Origin: Flavobacterium sp. GT3R68
Lineage (GTDB): Bacteria; Bacteroidota; Bacteroidia; Flavobacteriales; Flavobacteriaceae
Length of the DNA stretch: 64,000 nt
Direction: 5' to 3'
Assembly (NCBI RefSeq): GCF_007109225.1
Contig: NZ_VJZK01000001.1
Span: 62,001 to 126,000, forward strand
Shown in pieces: positions 28,059 to 36,594 of the stretch. The stretch's first letter is position 1, and each line of letters opens with the position of its first letter. Both the position numbers and the translations under genes were made by a program. The notes below the pieces were generated by a model that saw nothing but the letters and a program-made list of their open reading frames with translations, was not told the origin of the DNA and did no database searches.

Positions 28059-28319
28059 ATGGCTCACAAGAAAGGTGTCGGTAGTTCCAAGAATGGTAGA
28101 GAATCAGAATCAAAACGTTTAGGTGTTAAGATTTTTGGTGGTCAAGCTGCTATTGCCGGGAACATCATAGTAAGACAAAGAGGTTCAAAACACAATCCAG
28201 GTGAAAATGTTTACATGGGTAAAGATCATACTTTACATGCTAGAGTTGATGGAGTGGTTAAGTTCCAGAAAAAAGGTGAAAATAAATCATACGTTTCTAT
28301 CCTTCCATTCGAAGCATAA
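28059..28319 (+). CDS. rpmA: 50S ribosomal protein L27
   Basis: bL27 of 86 residues. [20 protein letters not shown] opens directly at the functional N-terminus, with no Firmicutes-type cleaved extension, and [16 protein letters not shown] is the family signature. Its N-terminus reaches the peptidyl-transferase centre in other bacteria. Confidence 0.98.
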   Translation: MAHKKGVGSSKNGRESESKRLGVKIFGGQAAIAGNIIVRQRGSKHNPGENVYMGKDHTLHARVDGVVKFQKKGENKSYVSILPFEA

Positions 28320-28341
28320 GAAATACGATTTTTTTGATATT

Positions 28342-28377
28342 AAAAACCCGTTCGCCAAGGCGAACGGGTTTTTTTGT
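28342..28377 (+). terminator. Intrinsic terminator after rpmA
   Basis: 10-bp stem CCCGTTCGCC/GGCGAACGGG with A-run before and T-run after. Confidence 0.9.
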
Positions 28378-28392
28378 ATTTTATATTGTGGA

Positions 28393-28749
28393 TTATTTTG
28401 CTTTGGCGTTTTCCAATGCATCATTATACCCTTCCTTCAAATCCTCTCTGACTTCCTGAGCTCCTTCTTTGGTCGATTGCCAAGCCGCTTCTGCTTTGTC
28501 AACTGCGGCTTGAGCTGCCTGTTGTGCTTCACTATTTCCAGAAGCTCTGGCTTCTTCTAATTTTCTCTTGGCTTCGTCCAGATTCGTTTTGGCTCTTTCT
28601 CCAATTTCCAGGTCCAGATTGTTTTTGGTAGTCGTTGTAGTCACGGTCACCTGACCGTCTTCGGTTGTTGTGGTCACCGTTTCTTCTTTTTTACAGGCAG
28701 TGGCGAATAACAATCCGCACAATGTTAAGGTAAGAGTCAGCTTTTTCAT
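28393..28749 (-). CDS. Small coiled-coil lipoprotein
   Basis: 118 residues with a lipobox (CGLLFATAC). A Thr/Val-rich stretch (TVTTTTEDGQVTVTTTTTK) is followed by an Ala/Glu/Lys-rich helix of about 65 residues predicted as a coiled coil. No catalytic features. Probably an envelope stress or structural lipoprotein; no family name recognised. Confidence 0.75.
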   Translation of the reverse strand: MKKLTLTLTLCGLLFATACKKEETVTTTTEDGQVTVTTTTTKNNLDLEIGERAKTNLDEAKRKLEEARASGNSEAQQAAQAAVDKAEAAWQSTKEGAQEVREDLKEGYNDALENAKAK

Positions 28750-28798
28750 TTGTAAGTTTTATTTTTATAGTAATATTACTGAAATTTTATCGTAAAAC

Positions 28799-28828
28799 AA
28801 AAAACCCTCACTTTTCAGCGAGGGTTTA
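28799..28828 (-). terminator. Terminator of ahcY
   Basis: ACCCTC/GAGGGT stem with flanking A/T-runs, 45 bases beyond the ahcY stop; dispersed repeat B lies between. Confidence 0.75.
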
Positions 28829-28842
28829 GATTATAATAGTGA

Positions 28843-28867
28843 GATTGCTTCGTTTCCTCGCAATGAC
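28843..28867 (+). repeat. Dispersed repeat family B, copy 2
   Basis: GATTGCTTCGTTTCCTCGCA followed by ATGAC, five bases from the ahcY stop; one base longer than the other copies. Confidence 0.8.
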
Positions 28868-28872
28868 TAATA

Positions 28873-30189
28873 CTAGTATCTGTAATATTCTGGTTTGTAT
28901 GGTCCTTCAACAGCAACACCAATGTATTCTGCCTGGTCGTTACGCAACACTTCCAACTCAACACCCAATTTAGCCAAGTGTAAGAACGCCACTTTTTCAT
29001 CCAAATGCTTTGGCAACATATATACGTCATTGTTATACGCAGCACTGTTTTTCCATAATTCAATTTGAGCCAAAGTCTGGTTTGTAAATGAGTTACTCAT
29101 TACAAAACTTGGGTGCCCTGTAGCACATCCTAAATTCACCAAACGACCTTCTGCCAAGACTAAAATGTCTTTTCCTGCAATGGTATATTTATCCACCTGT
29201 GGTTTGATTTCAATTTTTGACGCACCGTGGTTTTTGTTCAACCAGGCCATATCAATTTCGTTATCAAAGTGACCGATATTACAAACAACAGTCTTGTCTT
29301 TCATTTTCTCGAAATGACTTCCCAAAACAATATCTTTATTTCCGGTAGTAGTAATGATAATATCAGCTGTACCGATAACAGTATCTAATTTTTTAACTTC
29401 AAATCCGTCCATAGCAGCTTGCAAAGCACAAATCGGGTCAATTTCAGTAACGGTAACAATAGATCCCGCACCTCTGAAAGAAGCCGCAGTTCCTTTACCC
29501 ACATCACCATAACCACAAACGATGACTCTTTTTCCGGCCAACATCAAGTCTGTTGCACGACGGATCGCGTCTACAGCACTTTCTTTACAACCGTATTTAT
29601 TGTCAAATTTCGATTTCGTAACCGAGTCATTCACGTTGATTGCCGGCATTGGCAATGTTCCGTTTTTCACTCTTTCGTAAAGTCTGTGAACACCGGTAGT
29701 CGTTTCTTCTGATAAACCTTTGATTCCGGCAACCAATTCCGGGTAACGGTCAATAACCATGTTGGTCAAATCTCCCCCATCATCCAAAATCATGTTCAAC
29801 GGTTGTCTGTCTTCGCCAAAGAATAAAGTTTGTTCGATACACCAGTCAAAATCTTCCTCGTTCAGACCTTTCCAGGCATAAACCTGAATTCCTGCAGCAG
29901 CAATGGCAGCGGCAGCCTGATCCTGAGTTGAGAAAATATTACAAGAACTCCAGGTCACTTCAGCACCAAGAGCAATCAAGGTCTCAATTAAAACTGCAGT
30001 CTGGATCGTCATGTGAAGACATCCTGCAATACGCGCACCTTTCAATGGCTGCTCGTTTTTATATTCGCTGCGAAGCGCCATTAATCCTGGCATTTCTGCT
30101 TCTGCCAATTCGATTTCTTTTCTTCCCCAAGCCGCAAGAGAAATATCTTTCACTTTGTAGGCCACAAAAGGTATTGTTGTTGTACTCAT
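28873..30189 (-). CDS. ahcY: Adenosylhomocysteinase
   Basis: Hydrolyses S-adenosylhomocysteine to adenosine and homocysteine, closing the methyl cycle. 438 residues. NAD-binding [17 protein letters not shown], substrate-site segments [15 protein letters not shown] and [13 protein letters not shown], and the C-terminal KPEYYRY are all present. The -7 box TAAATTTG is at 30223-30230 on the minus strand. Monocistronic. Confidence 0.98.
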   Translation of the reverse strand: MSTTTIPFVAYKVKDISLAAWGRKEIELAEAEMPGLMALRSEYKNEQPLKGARIAGCLHMTIQTAVLIETLIALGAEVTWSSCNIFSTQDQAAAAIAAAGIQVYAWKGLNEEDFDWCIEQTLFFGEDRQPLNMILDDGGDLTNMVIDRYPELVAGIKGLSEETTTGVHRLYERVKNGTLPMPAINVNDSVTKSKFDNKYGCKESAVDAIRRATDLMLAGKRVIVCGYGDVGKGTAASFRGAGSIVTVTEIDPICALQAAMDGFEVKKLDTVIGTADIIITTTGNKDIVLGSHFEKMKDKTVVCNIGHFDNEIDMAWLNKNHGASKIEIKPQVDKYTIAGKDILVLAEGRLVNLGCATGHPSFVMSNSFTNQTLAQIELWKNSAAYNNDVYMLPKHLDEKVAFLHLAKLGVELEVLRNDQAEYIGVAVEGPYKPEYYRY

Positions 30190-30322
30190 CTATTATATAT
30201 TTGTAATTGCTAAATAATTGCGCAAATTTACGGAATTCCTTTTTTATTTAAAATGATTTCCCTAATAATTATGAATTATTTACAGATGTAATCTTTTGAA
30301 TTTTAATGAAATGATTTTTAAA

Positions 30323-30388
30323 AGCTATTTCCTGCTATCCGCTGTATCCACGCGAAAAGGCGTGGGATGCCGCTTTTATCAGGGCTAA
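30323..30388 (+). repeat. Dispersed repeat family A, copy 2
   Basis: AGCTATTTCCTGCTATCCGC opens the copy and TTATCAGGGCTAA closes it. The central hairpin is short and GC-rich (CCACGC/GCGTGG), unlike the A/T hairpins of the other copies. It lies between the divergent ahcY and phosphopantetheinyl transferase genes. Confidence 0.75.
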
Positions 30389-30402
30389 ATCAGAAGTAAT
30401 CA

Positions 30403-31035
30403 ATGCCATTACACAAAATAATTAACGTCAGCGATTCGATTCAGGTTTTTGTTTGGAAAATAACAGAATCTTATGAGGAGTTGTGCAACGAAGTCGAACT
30501 CAACGAAAGGAACATTATCCGTCTGGGCGGAATGCGTTCGGAACTTCAGAAGCGCGCCTTCCTGAGTGTCCGCAAATTATTGCATCACATTGGCTATTCT
30601 GATTTTGATGTCAACTATGACGAGTTCGGGAAACCGCTTTTAAAAGACGGCAAACACATCTCCATCACCCATTCCCATGAGTTTTCGGCCATCATTCTGA
30701 GTGACGTCAATATTGGTATCGATATGGAAATGCAGCGGGAAAAGATCATTCGGATTGCAGATAAATTTATCGATTGCGAGTTCAATTTTTTGGATTCCGA
30801 AAATGAAAATTACATTCGAAAATTAACGGTACTCTGGGGAGCGAAAGAAGCCATCTTTAAAGTCCGCAACGAAGCGGGCATCAGCTTTAAGGATCATATT
30901 AAAATGGATCCATTTTCAATGGAAGACAAAGACGGCACAGCGTATCTTCATTTTAAGGGAATCGTCACAAAATTCGCCGTCCATTTTGAAGAAATAGAAA
31001 ATTTCACTTTAGTCTATGCCATGGAATCCGAATAA
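30403..31035 (+). CDS. 4'-phosphopantetheinyl transferase superfamily protein
   Basis: 210 residues. The magnesium/CoA signature is GIDMEMQREKI, with WGAKEAIFKV about 40 residues later, the usual spacing for this superfamily. It should transfer 4'-phosphopantetheine to a carrier protein; the Sfp-like length suggests carriers beyond the primary ACP, but no partner lies nearby. Its end overlaps the convergent haemoglobin gene by 22 bases. Confidence 0.88.
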   Translation: MPLHKIINVSDSIQVFVWKITESYEELCNEVELNERNIIRLGGMRSELQKRAFLSVRKLLHHIGYSDFDVNYDEFGKPLLKDGKHISITHSHEFSAIILSDVNIGIDMEMQREKIIRIADKFIDCEFNFLDSENENYIRKLTVLWGAKEAIFKVRNEAGISFKDHIKMDPFSMEDKDGTAYLHFKGIVTKFAVHFEEIENFTLVYAMESE

Positions 31036-31421
31036 CCGGGGCCTCGATTTTCATAGATAGCCACTAGTAACACCGTTCCCATTTTTCGGGCACGACGTTT
31101 CAGGATTTCAACATTCTCACCTTCAAACAATTCTTCAATAGTCTCAAACCAAAGATTCAGCCACAATCCAAAAAGTGTCGGATCGAGGGTATGCTTGAAT
31201 TGTTCATCCAGCTTGGCATGCACCAACATTGGATTTCCGACATATTTCCTCACGGCAAATAAATTACTTTCCCAAAAATCAATCAGCTTTTCCAAGTGGG
31301 AATCCCAATCTTTAATAGTTTCGTTAAATACCGGGCCAATCTCCTCATTCAATCGTATTTTGGAATAAAAAGCGTGGACTAATAATGATAAGTCCGCCCG
31401 GTTCTGAATGTCTTTTTTCAT
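31014..31421 (-). CDS. Group III truncated haemoglobin
   Basis: 135 residues. VHAFYSKIRLNEEIGPVF supplies the distal Phe-Tyr pair, and FGLWLNLWFETIEELFEG with the preceding HAKL/H segment fits the proximal side of group III truncated globins. Likely haem protein in oxygen, NO or peroxide handling. Three bases separate it from a small membrane protein gene, and a Crp/Fnr regulator is next upstream, pointing to an oxygen or nitrosative stress response. Confidence 0.88.
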   Translation of the reverse strand: MKKDIQNRADLSLLVHAFYSKIRLNEEIGPVFNETIKDWDSHLEKLIDFWESNLFAVRKYVGNPMLVHAKLDEQFKHTLDPTLFGLWLNLWFETIEELFEGENVEILKRRARKMGTVLLVAIYENRGPGYSDSMA

Positions 31422-31424
31422 TTT

Positions 31425-31712
31425 TTAAAGGAATATCGTATTGATAATAATCATTAAAAAGCTTACCATGGCGCTGTTAAGTACCAGGTTAAACACCAAT
31501 TTAGGCGACTGCTGTGATAAAATGGCTCCGTTCACGCCCATACAAGAAACGACCACAAAGGCCAATTGAACCATCTGAAAAAAAGATGTTCCATTAATAA
31601 GGATATACATTACTGCGACCGAACCCAAACAACTTTGGCCAATGATAGCCATAGTTGCACATCCTAAATATTTATTTTCAAATTCCTGAAACGTTTTTTG
31701 ATAAAGTGTCAT
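31425..31712 (-). CDS. Small membrane protein next to truncated haemoglobin
   Basis: 95 residues with three predicted membrane helices (MAIIGQSCLGSVAVMYILI, MVQLAFVVVSCMGVNGAIL, NLVLNSAMVSFLMIIINTI). No recognised family. Tight spacing with the globin gene indicates an operon, with a palindrome at the promoter. Confidence 0.7.
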   Translation of the reverse strand: MTLYQKTFQEFENKYLGCATMAIIGQSCLGSVAVMYILINGTSFFQMVQLAFVVVSCMGVNGAILSQQSPKLVFNLVLNSAMVSFLMIIINTIFL

Positions 31713-31716
31713 ACTA

Positions 31717-31735
31717 TGTGATTTTAATTATCACA
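31717..31735. promoter_or_regulatory. Candidate Crp/Fnr-type operator
   Basis: TGTGAT-N7-ATCACA, a perfect 6-bp inverted repeat five bases upstream of the membrane protein start codon. A related half-site pair TGACTTAAATCA is at 31768-31779. Confidence 0.5.
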
Positions 31736-31791
31736 AATTTATAACCTGCACAGGCTTGGGTTTTATGACTTAAATCACAATCTTAAAAAAT

Positions 31792-32388
31792 TTATCGATA
31801 CACTTTTCGATTGATGATTTTAACAAGGTTTTTTCTTTCGAGTGCCTTGATGGCTCTAATTACAGTTTCTACGCGAAGGCCAGTTAAATCTGCCATCTGC
31901 TGGCGGGTCAGGTCAATACGATGGCCATCCTTTTCATTTTCGATTTTAAAAAACCGGATTGAATAATCCATCAGTTTGAGCAAGCGGTGTTCCGGTTCCT
32001 GCGAAGAGATTTCGGCTGCCATTACCGATTTATAATGAAGGCGCTGCGCCAAATTCTCAATAATAGAAAGCGAAATAGAATTATTTTCTTTAACCAGATC
32101 CCGAAATTTATCTTTTGGAAGCTGAAAAAGTTCACAATCCGTAACCGCAATAGCACTAGCCGGATAACTACGCTCCAAAAACAACGGTGGCTCTCCGAAA
32201 CTTTGGGTATCATGAAAGATTCCCTGGATAAATTCCCGTCCGTCATCATTAAAATTGGACATTTTTACTTCGCCGTGAATAATCTGATAGTAATAAGCTG
32301 GAAATTCTCCCTCGCGGAAAATAATCTCCCCCTTACTGTATTTCTTGCGGCCGGCATTTTGGGATTCTAATAATTCTTGCGGTATCAT
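31792..32388 (-). CDS. Crp/Fnr family transcriptional regulator
   Basis: 198 residues: N-terminal cyclic-nucleotide-binding-like barrel (KGEIIFREGEFPAYYYQIIHGEV, FGEPPLFLERSYPASAIAV), dimer helix, and a winged helix-turn-helix with LTRQQMADLTGLRVETVIRA. No cysteine cluster for an iron-sulfur sensor as in E. coli FNR. It probably controls the adjacent globin operon, whose promoter holds a matching palindrome; this is inference from position. Confidence 0.92.
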   Translation of the reverse strand: MIPQELLESQNAGRKKYSKGEIIFREGEFPAYYYQIIHGEVKMSNFNDDGREFIQGIFHDTQSFGEPPLFLERSYPASAIAVTDCELFQLPKDKFRDLVKENNSISLSIIENLAQRLHYKSVMAAEISSQEPEHRLLKLMDYSIRFFKIENEKDGHRIDLTRQQMADLTGLRVETVIRAIKALERKNLVKIINRKVYR

Positions 32389-32487
32389 TAGTGAAATTAT
32401 AGGATATCATACAAAAATACCATTAAAATTTTATGGATTTTAAAAAAGGCCTACTTTTACCAAATCAATTAATGTACAAGAGAAATA

Positions 32488-33198
32488 ATGCTCTACAACG
32501 AAATCGTGGCCGCAAAAAAATCCGGCCGCAAACTATTGGCCATCCTGCTCGATCCGGATAAGATTGAATTGGACGCCTTGAATAAACTGACCGAGAAGAT
32601 CAATCAATCTCCCGCTACGCATATCCTGATAGGCGGCAGCTTGGTGGAAACCGATATAATAGCCGATTTAATAGCGCGATTAAAACAAAATTCTTCCCTA
32701 CCGATTTTGCTCTTTCCGGGGAATCCTTCCCAAATTTCGGACAAAGCTGACGGGATTTTGTTTTTATCCCTGATCTCAGGCAGAAATCCTGATTATTTAA
32801 TAGGCCATCAGGTAAAAGCTGCTCCATTATTGAAAAAATCGCAGCTCGAAATCATATCGACTGGGTATATCCTCATAGAAAGCGGAGGCGAAACGGCCGT
32901 ATCTACCGTAAGTCAAACAACTCCGTTAAACCGGAATAATTACGAATTGACACTTGCTACAGCTCAGGCGGGAGAGATGCTCGGCAACAAACTGATTTAT
33001 CTCGAGGCAGGCAGCGGTGCCCAATTATCGGTACCATTGGAAACGATTCAATTGGTCTCTCAAAATATAGGGATTCCTCTGATTGTTGGTGGCGGCATCA
33101 GAAATACAGAAGGAATCCAGAACGCGTATGATTCCGGAGCCGATATGGTCGTGATTGGTACTGCCTTCGAAAATGATTCCAACTTTTTTAATTCCTAA
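32488..33198 (+). CDS. Geranylgeranylglyceryl phosphate synthase-like protein
   Basis: TIM-barrel prenyltransferase of 236 residues. LLAILLDPDKIE, HILIGGSLVETD, LPILLFPGNPSQIS, YLEAGSGA and VGGGIRNTEGIQ match the GGGP synthase/PcrB family, group II as found in Bacteroidota. The product would be a prenylglyceryl phosphate; its cellular use in these bacteria is not settled. The pnuC-like gene begins one base after the stop codon, so the genes are probably co-transcribed. Confidence 0.9.
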   Translation: MLYNEIVAAKKSGRKLLAILLDPDKIELDALNKLTEKINQSPATHILIGGSLVETDIIADLIARLKQNSSLPILLFPGNPSQISDKADGILFLSLISGRNPDYLIGHQVKAAPLLKKSQLEIISTGYILIESGGETAVSTVSQTTPLNRNNYELTLATAQAGEMLGNKLIYLEAGSGAQLSVPLETIQLVSQNIGIPLIVGGGIRNTEGIQNAYDSGADMVVIGTAFENDSNFFNS

Positions 33199-33199
33199 A

Positions 33200-33823
33200 A
33201 TGATCGAATATTTGTTTTCCCAATACAATGGGTATCCCACACACGATATCATTCTTGAAATCATCGCTGTTATTTTTGGATTGTGGAGTGTCTGGTGCGC
33301 CAAGAAAGATAACATATGGGTATTCCCCACCGGAATAATAAGCACCTTAATCTATGTGTACCTTCTTTATAAATGGTCACTCCTGGGCGATATGACGATT
33401 AATGGCTATTATTTCATCATGAGCATTTATGGATGGTACCATTGGACCCGAAAAAAAGGAGATACGGTCGAATATCCTATTTCCCGGATGACTAAAAACG
33501 AAAAGACCATTGCTGCCATAATTTTTACCCTAACAATTATTTTTGTTATTATTATCTATCTTATTTTTGATAAATTTACAACGTGGTCATCCTATGTTGA
33601 CACATTTGTTACCGGGATTTTCTTTGTGGGAATGTGGCTGATGGCCAAAAGAAAAATTGAAAACTGGATCATGTGGATCATTGGTGACATCATATGCATC
33701 CCTTTATTTTTTATAAAAGGATTCACCTTTACCAGTATTCAATATATAATATTTACAATCATTGCCTTTTATGGCTATTTAGAATGGAAGAAAACCTTAA
33801 GCAGCAGCCCACAAATACTATAA
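33200..33823 (+). CDS. PnuC-family vitamin transporter
   Basis: 207 residues from the ATG at 33200, with seven or eight predicted membrane helices (IILEIIAVIFGLWSVWCA, YYFIMSIYGWYHW). The WxxW motif in YGWYHW fits PnuC transporters. Substrate is open. A NadR-like kinase overlaps its 3' end, which argues for nicotinamide riboside. A TPP-riboswitch-controlled TonB receptor lies 2.8 kb downstream, and Bacteroidota use the related PnuT for thiamine. Confidence 0.85.
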   Translation: MIEYLFSQYNGYPTHDIILEIIAVIFGLWSVWCAKKDNIWVFPTGIISTLIYVYLLYKWSLLGDMTINGYYFIMSIYGWYHWTRKKGDTVEYPISRMTKNEKTIAAIIFTLTIIFVIIIYLIFDKFTTWSSYVDTFVTGIFFVGMWLMAKRKIENWIMWIIGDIICIPLFFIKGFTFTSIQYIIFTIIAFYGYLEWKKTLSSSPQIL

Positions 33824-35892
33824 AAATAGCGATTTTTGGACCGGAAAGTACTGGCAAGACGACTTTAGCAAAACAATTGGCAGCCCACTATGAAACAGTT
33901 TGGGCCCCCGAATTTGCGCGCGATTATTTGCAGGACAAATGGAATAAGCTTAAAAAAGGCTGTGAACCGGAAGATTTAATGCCTATTGCTGTTGGCCAGA
34001 CAAGACTGGAAAACGAGGCTTTGCTGATTGCCAACAAATATTTGTTTGCCGACACATCTCTACTGGTAACAAAGGTTTTTTCCGAGATATACTATAACTT
34101 TTGCGATCCAATTTTAGACAAAGCGGCACGCGAACACGACTATGATTTATTTTTCCTGACCGATGTGGATGTCCCATGGGAAAAAGACGATTTGAGAGAC
34201 AGTCCTTTAGACAGGAACTCCACCTTTGATACTTTCAAACAAGCATTAATTGAAAATGATAAGGCATTTATGGTGCTATCCGGCAATATGGTCACCCGTT
34301 TGAACAAAGCCATAGGCATCATTGATAATCTCTCTAAAGCGAAGGAAATGAACTTTTCGCCGAAGGATTATGTGCAGATTTGTGATAATGAGATTCAATT
34401 GGAAACCATACAGAAACAACTGAATATTTTTAAAAACGGCGCATCAAAAGCCCTCTTGTCCCGACCGGCAACCCTGGGGGATGGGATTATTAAACTGTCG
34501 GAACTGCAATTCCAAAACGCGGCAGATTTATTTGACAATGAAAAATCAAAACTGAAACTAAAAAAATTCGTACCCGCTTCCGGTGCAGCCAGCCGGATGT
34601 TCAAATTTCTCAATGAATTCCTCAATGAGTTTGATTCAGAAACGGAAACCATCAACGCTTACATCAACCGGAAAAAAGCCAATAACCTCACTGTTTTTTT
34701 AGCGGGCCTGGAAAAATTTCCTTTCTTCGAACAGGTCAATGATAGATTACGAACGGAAATTACTGATTTTGATTCTTTGAAACAAGATCAAAAGAATTAT
34801 CATTTCATAAAAAAAATACTGGCCTCCGATAATTTTGATTTTGCCAACAAACCAAAAGGTGTACTGCCTTTTCATAAGTACAAAGACCATGTTGCAACTC
34901 CGGTGGAAGAGCATTTGAACGAAAGCGCCTATTATTCCAGTTCCAATACGATTGCACATTTACACTTCACGGTTTCGGAAATCCATCAGGAGCAGTTTGA
35001 AAAGAAGGTTGACCCACTAAAAAGCAAGATGAAAATCCAGTCCGGAATTGAAGTGGATGTAAAATTCTCCTACCAAAAAAAATCCACCGACACCATTGCT
35101 GTTGATTTGGAAAATAATCCTTTCAGAAATGAATATGGCCTACTCGTTTTCCGTCCGGGAGGTCACGGAGCCCTGATTGAAAATCTGAATGCGTTGGATG
35201 CGGATGTTATTTTTATTAAAAACATTGATAATGTCATTCAAAATCATATTGAAACCATTGCCTTTTATAAAAAAGCACTGGCTGGAACCCTCATCGAAAT
35301 CCAACAACAGGTTTTTTCCTATTTAACCAAAATTGAGCAGGTCCGAGAGCATGACATTGAAGAGATCACCACTTTTGTCAAAAATAAACTCAACACCGGA
35401 GTCATTGATGACTTTACAAAATACACCTTAGAAAATAAAATCAGCCACCTCAAAGCCATACTGAACCGGCCAATCAGGGTCTGTGGTATGGTAAAAAATG
35501 AAGGCGAACCGGGGGGCGGCCCATTCTGGACATTAGATTCCAAAGGAAATGACTCACTCCAGATTATTGAAACCTCACAAATTGATTTGACTAACTCGCA
35601 ACAGAAAGATATTCTTCAGAAGGCAACCCATTTCAATCCCGTAGATTTGGTGTGTGCCATCAAAGATTTCAAAGGCGAGAAATTTGACCTGACCCAATTC
35701 ATTGATATCAAAAGTGGTTTCATTGTAGAAAAAAATAAAAACGGAAAACCGCTTAAAGCCTATGAGTTACCCGGATTATGGAACGGGGCGATGGCCAACT
35801 GGATTACCTTATTTGTCGAAGTTCCATTGATTACCTTCAATCCTGTAAAAACCGTCAATGACCTTTTAAAACCAGCCCATCAGCCACAGTAA
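33784..35892 (+). CDS. NadR-like nucleoside kinase fused to a DUF4301 domain
   Basis: 702 residues from the ATG at 33784, which overlaps the pnuC-like gene by 40 bases. Residues 1-185 are a P-loop kinase (GPESTGKTT at 19-27, WAPEFARDYL, FFLTDVDVPWEKDDLRD) like the ribosylnicotinamide kinase part of NadR. From M189 (MNFSPKDYVQICDNE) to the end it is a DUF4301 protein (FVPASGAASRMF, VFRPGGHGALIENLN, MVKNEGEPGGGPFW). These are usually separate genes, so this is a fusion or a stop-codon loss. DUF4301 has no assigned function that I know. Confidence 0.85.
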   Translation: MEENLKQQPTNTIKIAIFGPESTGKTTLAKQLAAHYETVWAPEFARDYLQDKWNKLKKGCEPEDLMPIAVGQTRLENEALLIANKYLFADTSLLVTKVFSEIYYNFCDPILDKAAREHDYDLFFLTDVDVPWEKDDLRDSPLDRNSTFDTFKQALIENDKAFMVLSGNMVTRLNKAIGIIDNLSKAKEMNFSPKDYVQICDNEIQLETIQKQLNIFKNGASKALLSRPATLGDGIIKLSELQFQNAADLFDNEKSKLKLKKFVPASGAASRMFKFLNEFLNEFDSETETINAYINRKKANNLTVFLAGLEKFPFFEQVNDRLRTEITDFDSLKQDQKNYHFIKKILASDNFDFANKPKGVLPFHKYKDHVATPVEEHLNESAYYSSSNTIAHLHFTVSEIHQEQFEKKVDPLKSKMKIQSGIEVDVKFSYQKKSTDTIAVDLENNPFRNEYGLLVFRPGGHGALIENLNALDADVIFIKNIDNVIQNHIETIAFYKKALAGTLIEIQQQVFSYLTKIEQVREHDIEEITTFVKNKLNTGVIDDFTKYTLENKISHLKAILNRPIRVCGMVKNEGEPGGGPFWTLDSKGNDSLQIIETSQIDLTNSQQKDILQKATHFNPVDLVCAIKDFKGEKFDLTQFIDIKSGFIVEKNKNGKPLKAYELPGLWNGAMANWITLFVEVPLITFNPVKTVNDLLKPAHQPQ

Positions 35893-35894
35893 TA

Positions 35895-36299
35895 TTGGAC
35901 GCTATAAAAATTATATCCGAATTACAGTTCAAGGCCGTCCGCAGCAGTGGGGCCGGTGGCCAAAATGTAAATAAAGTATCCTCAAAAGTGGTACTTTCTT
36001 TTGATTTGTTTGCATCACAGGCATTATCAGAAGAAGAAAAAAAGCTCTTAGAAATGAAGTTGGCAACACGATTGACCAACGAACAAATCCTGATTTTAAA
36101 CTGTGATGAAGACCGAAGCCAGTTGAAGAACAAGGAAATTGTAATCAAGCGTTTTCTGGAAATAATCAGAAAAGGTTTACTCGTTCCAAAAGCACGAAAA
36201 GCTACTAAAGTCCCTAAATCCGTAATCAAAAAACGGATTCACAACAAACGCAGCCAGTCCGAATTAAAGCAAAATCGAAGAAAACCTGACCTCAATTAG
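35895..36299 (+). CDS. arfB: Alternative ribosome-rescue factor ArfB
   Basis: Peptidyl-tRNA hydrolase that frees ribosomes stalled at mRNA ends. 134 residues with the catalytic GGQ in RSSGAGGQNVNKVSS and a basic C-terminal tail (KRIHNKRSQSELKQNRRK) that enters the mRNA channel in E. coli ArfB. Starts at a TTG two bases after the preceding stop. Length excludes a full release factor. Confidence 0.94.
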   Translation: MDAIKIISELQFKAVRSSGAGGQNVNKVSSKVVLSFDLFASQALSEEEKKLLEMKLATRLTNEQILILNCDEDRSQLKNKEIVIKRFLEIIRKGLLVPKARKATKVPKSVIKKRIHNKRSQSELKQNRRKPDLN

Positions 36300-36380
36300 C
36301 TGATTGTCATGTAGTTTGTGTTTTGATAAAAATCCAAGCCCAATCCAACGGAATATCAAAATAACTTTTCTAAATTTGCA

Positions 36381-36461
36381 CCGTCTCAAAGGGGTGCTCC
36401 AAATAACGAGCTGAGATTATACCCAAAGAACCTGGGCAGGTAATGCTGCCAAGGGAGGACC
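36381..36461 (+). promoter_or_regulatory. TPP riboswitch
   Basis: The thiamine-pyrophosphate aptamer is recognised by its conserved blocks: AAAGGGGTGCTCC, GCTGAGATTATACCC, GAACCTGGGCAGGTAATG and CTGCCAAGGGAGG. P1 can form between GTCTC (36383-36387) and GAGGAC. A -7 box TAAATTTG lies at 36371-36378. It controls the TonB receptor gene downstream. Confidence 0.93.
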
Positions 36462-36469
36462 GAGCGATA

Positions 36470-36519
36470 AAAAATGTTCAGTGAACATTTTTAGCGAAGG
36501 AGCCAGAACGCGCGCTGGC
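36470..36519 (+). promoter_or_regulatory. Putative riboswitch expression platform
   Basis: Two hairpins follow the aptamer: AAAAATGTTC/GAACATTTTT with a 3-base loop (36470-36492), ending in five T, and GCCAG/CTGGC (36502-36519). The first could act as a weak terminator. Confidence 0.45.
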
Positions 36520-36594
36520 AATTTCACCGCAAAGTCAAAAACAATTAATTTAACAACAGAATAATTACCCCTTTTATTCGTAATCTATTTACGA

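Noticed and set aside
36470..36492. Strong intrinsic terminator after the TPP aptamer
   Set aside because: The stem is AT-rich with only two G-C pairs, so it is reported only as a possible expression platform.
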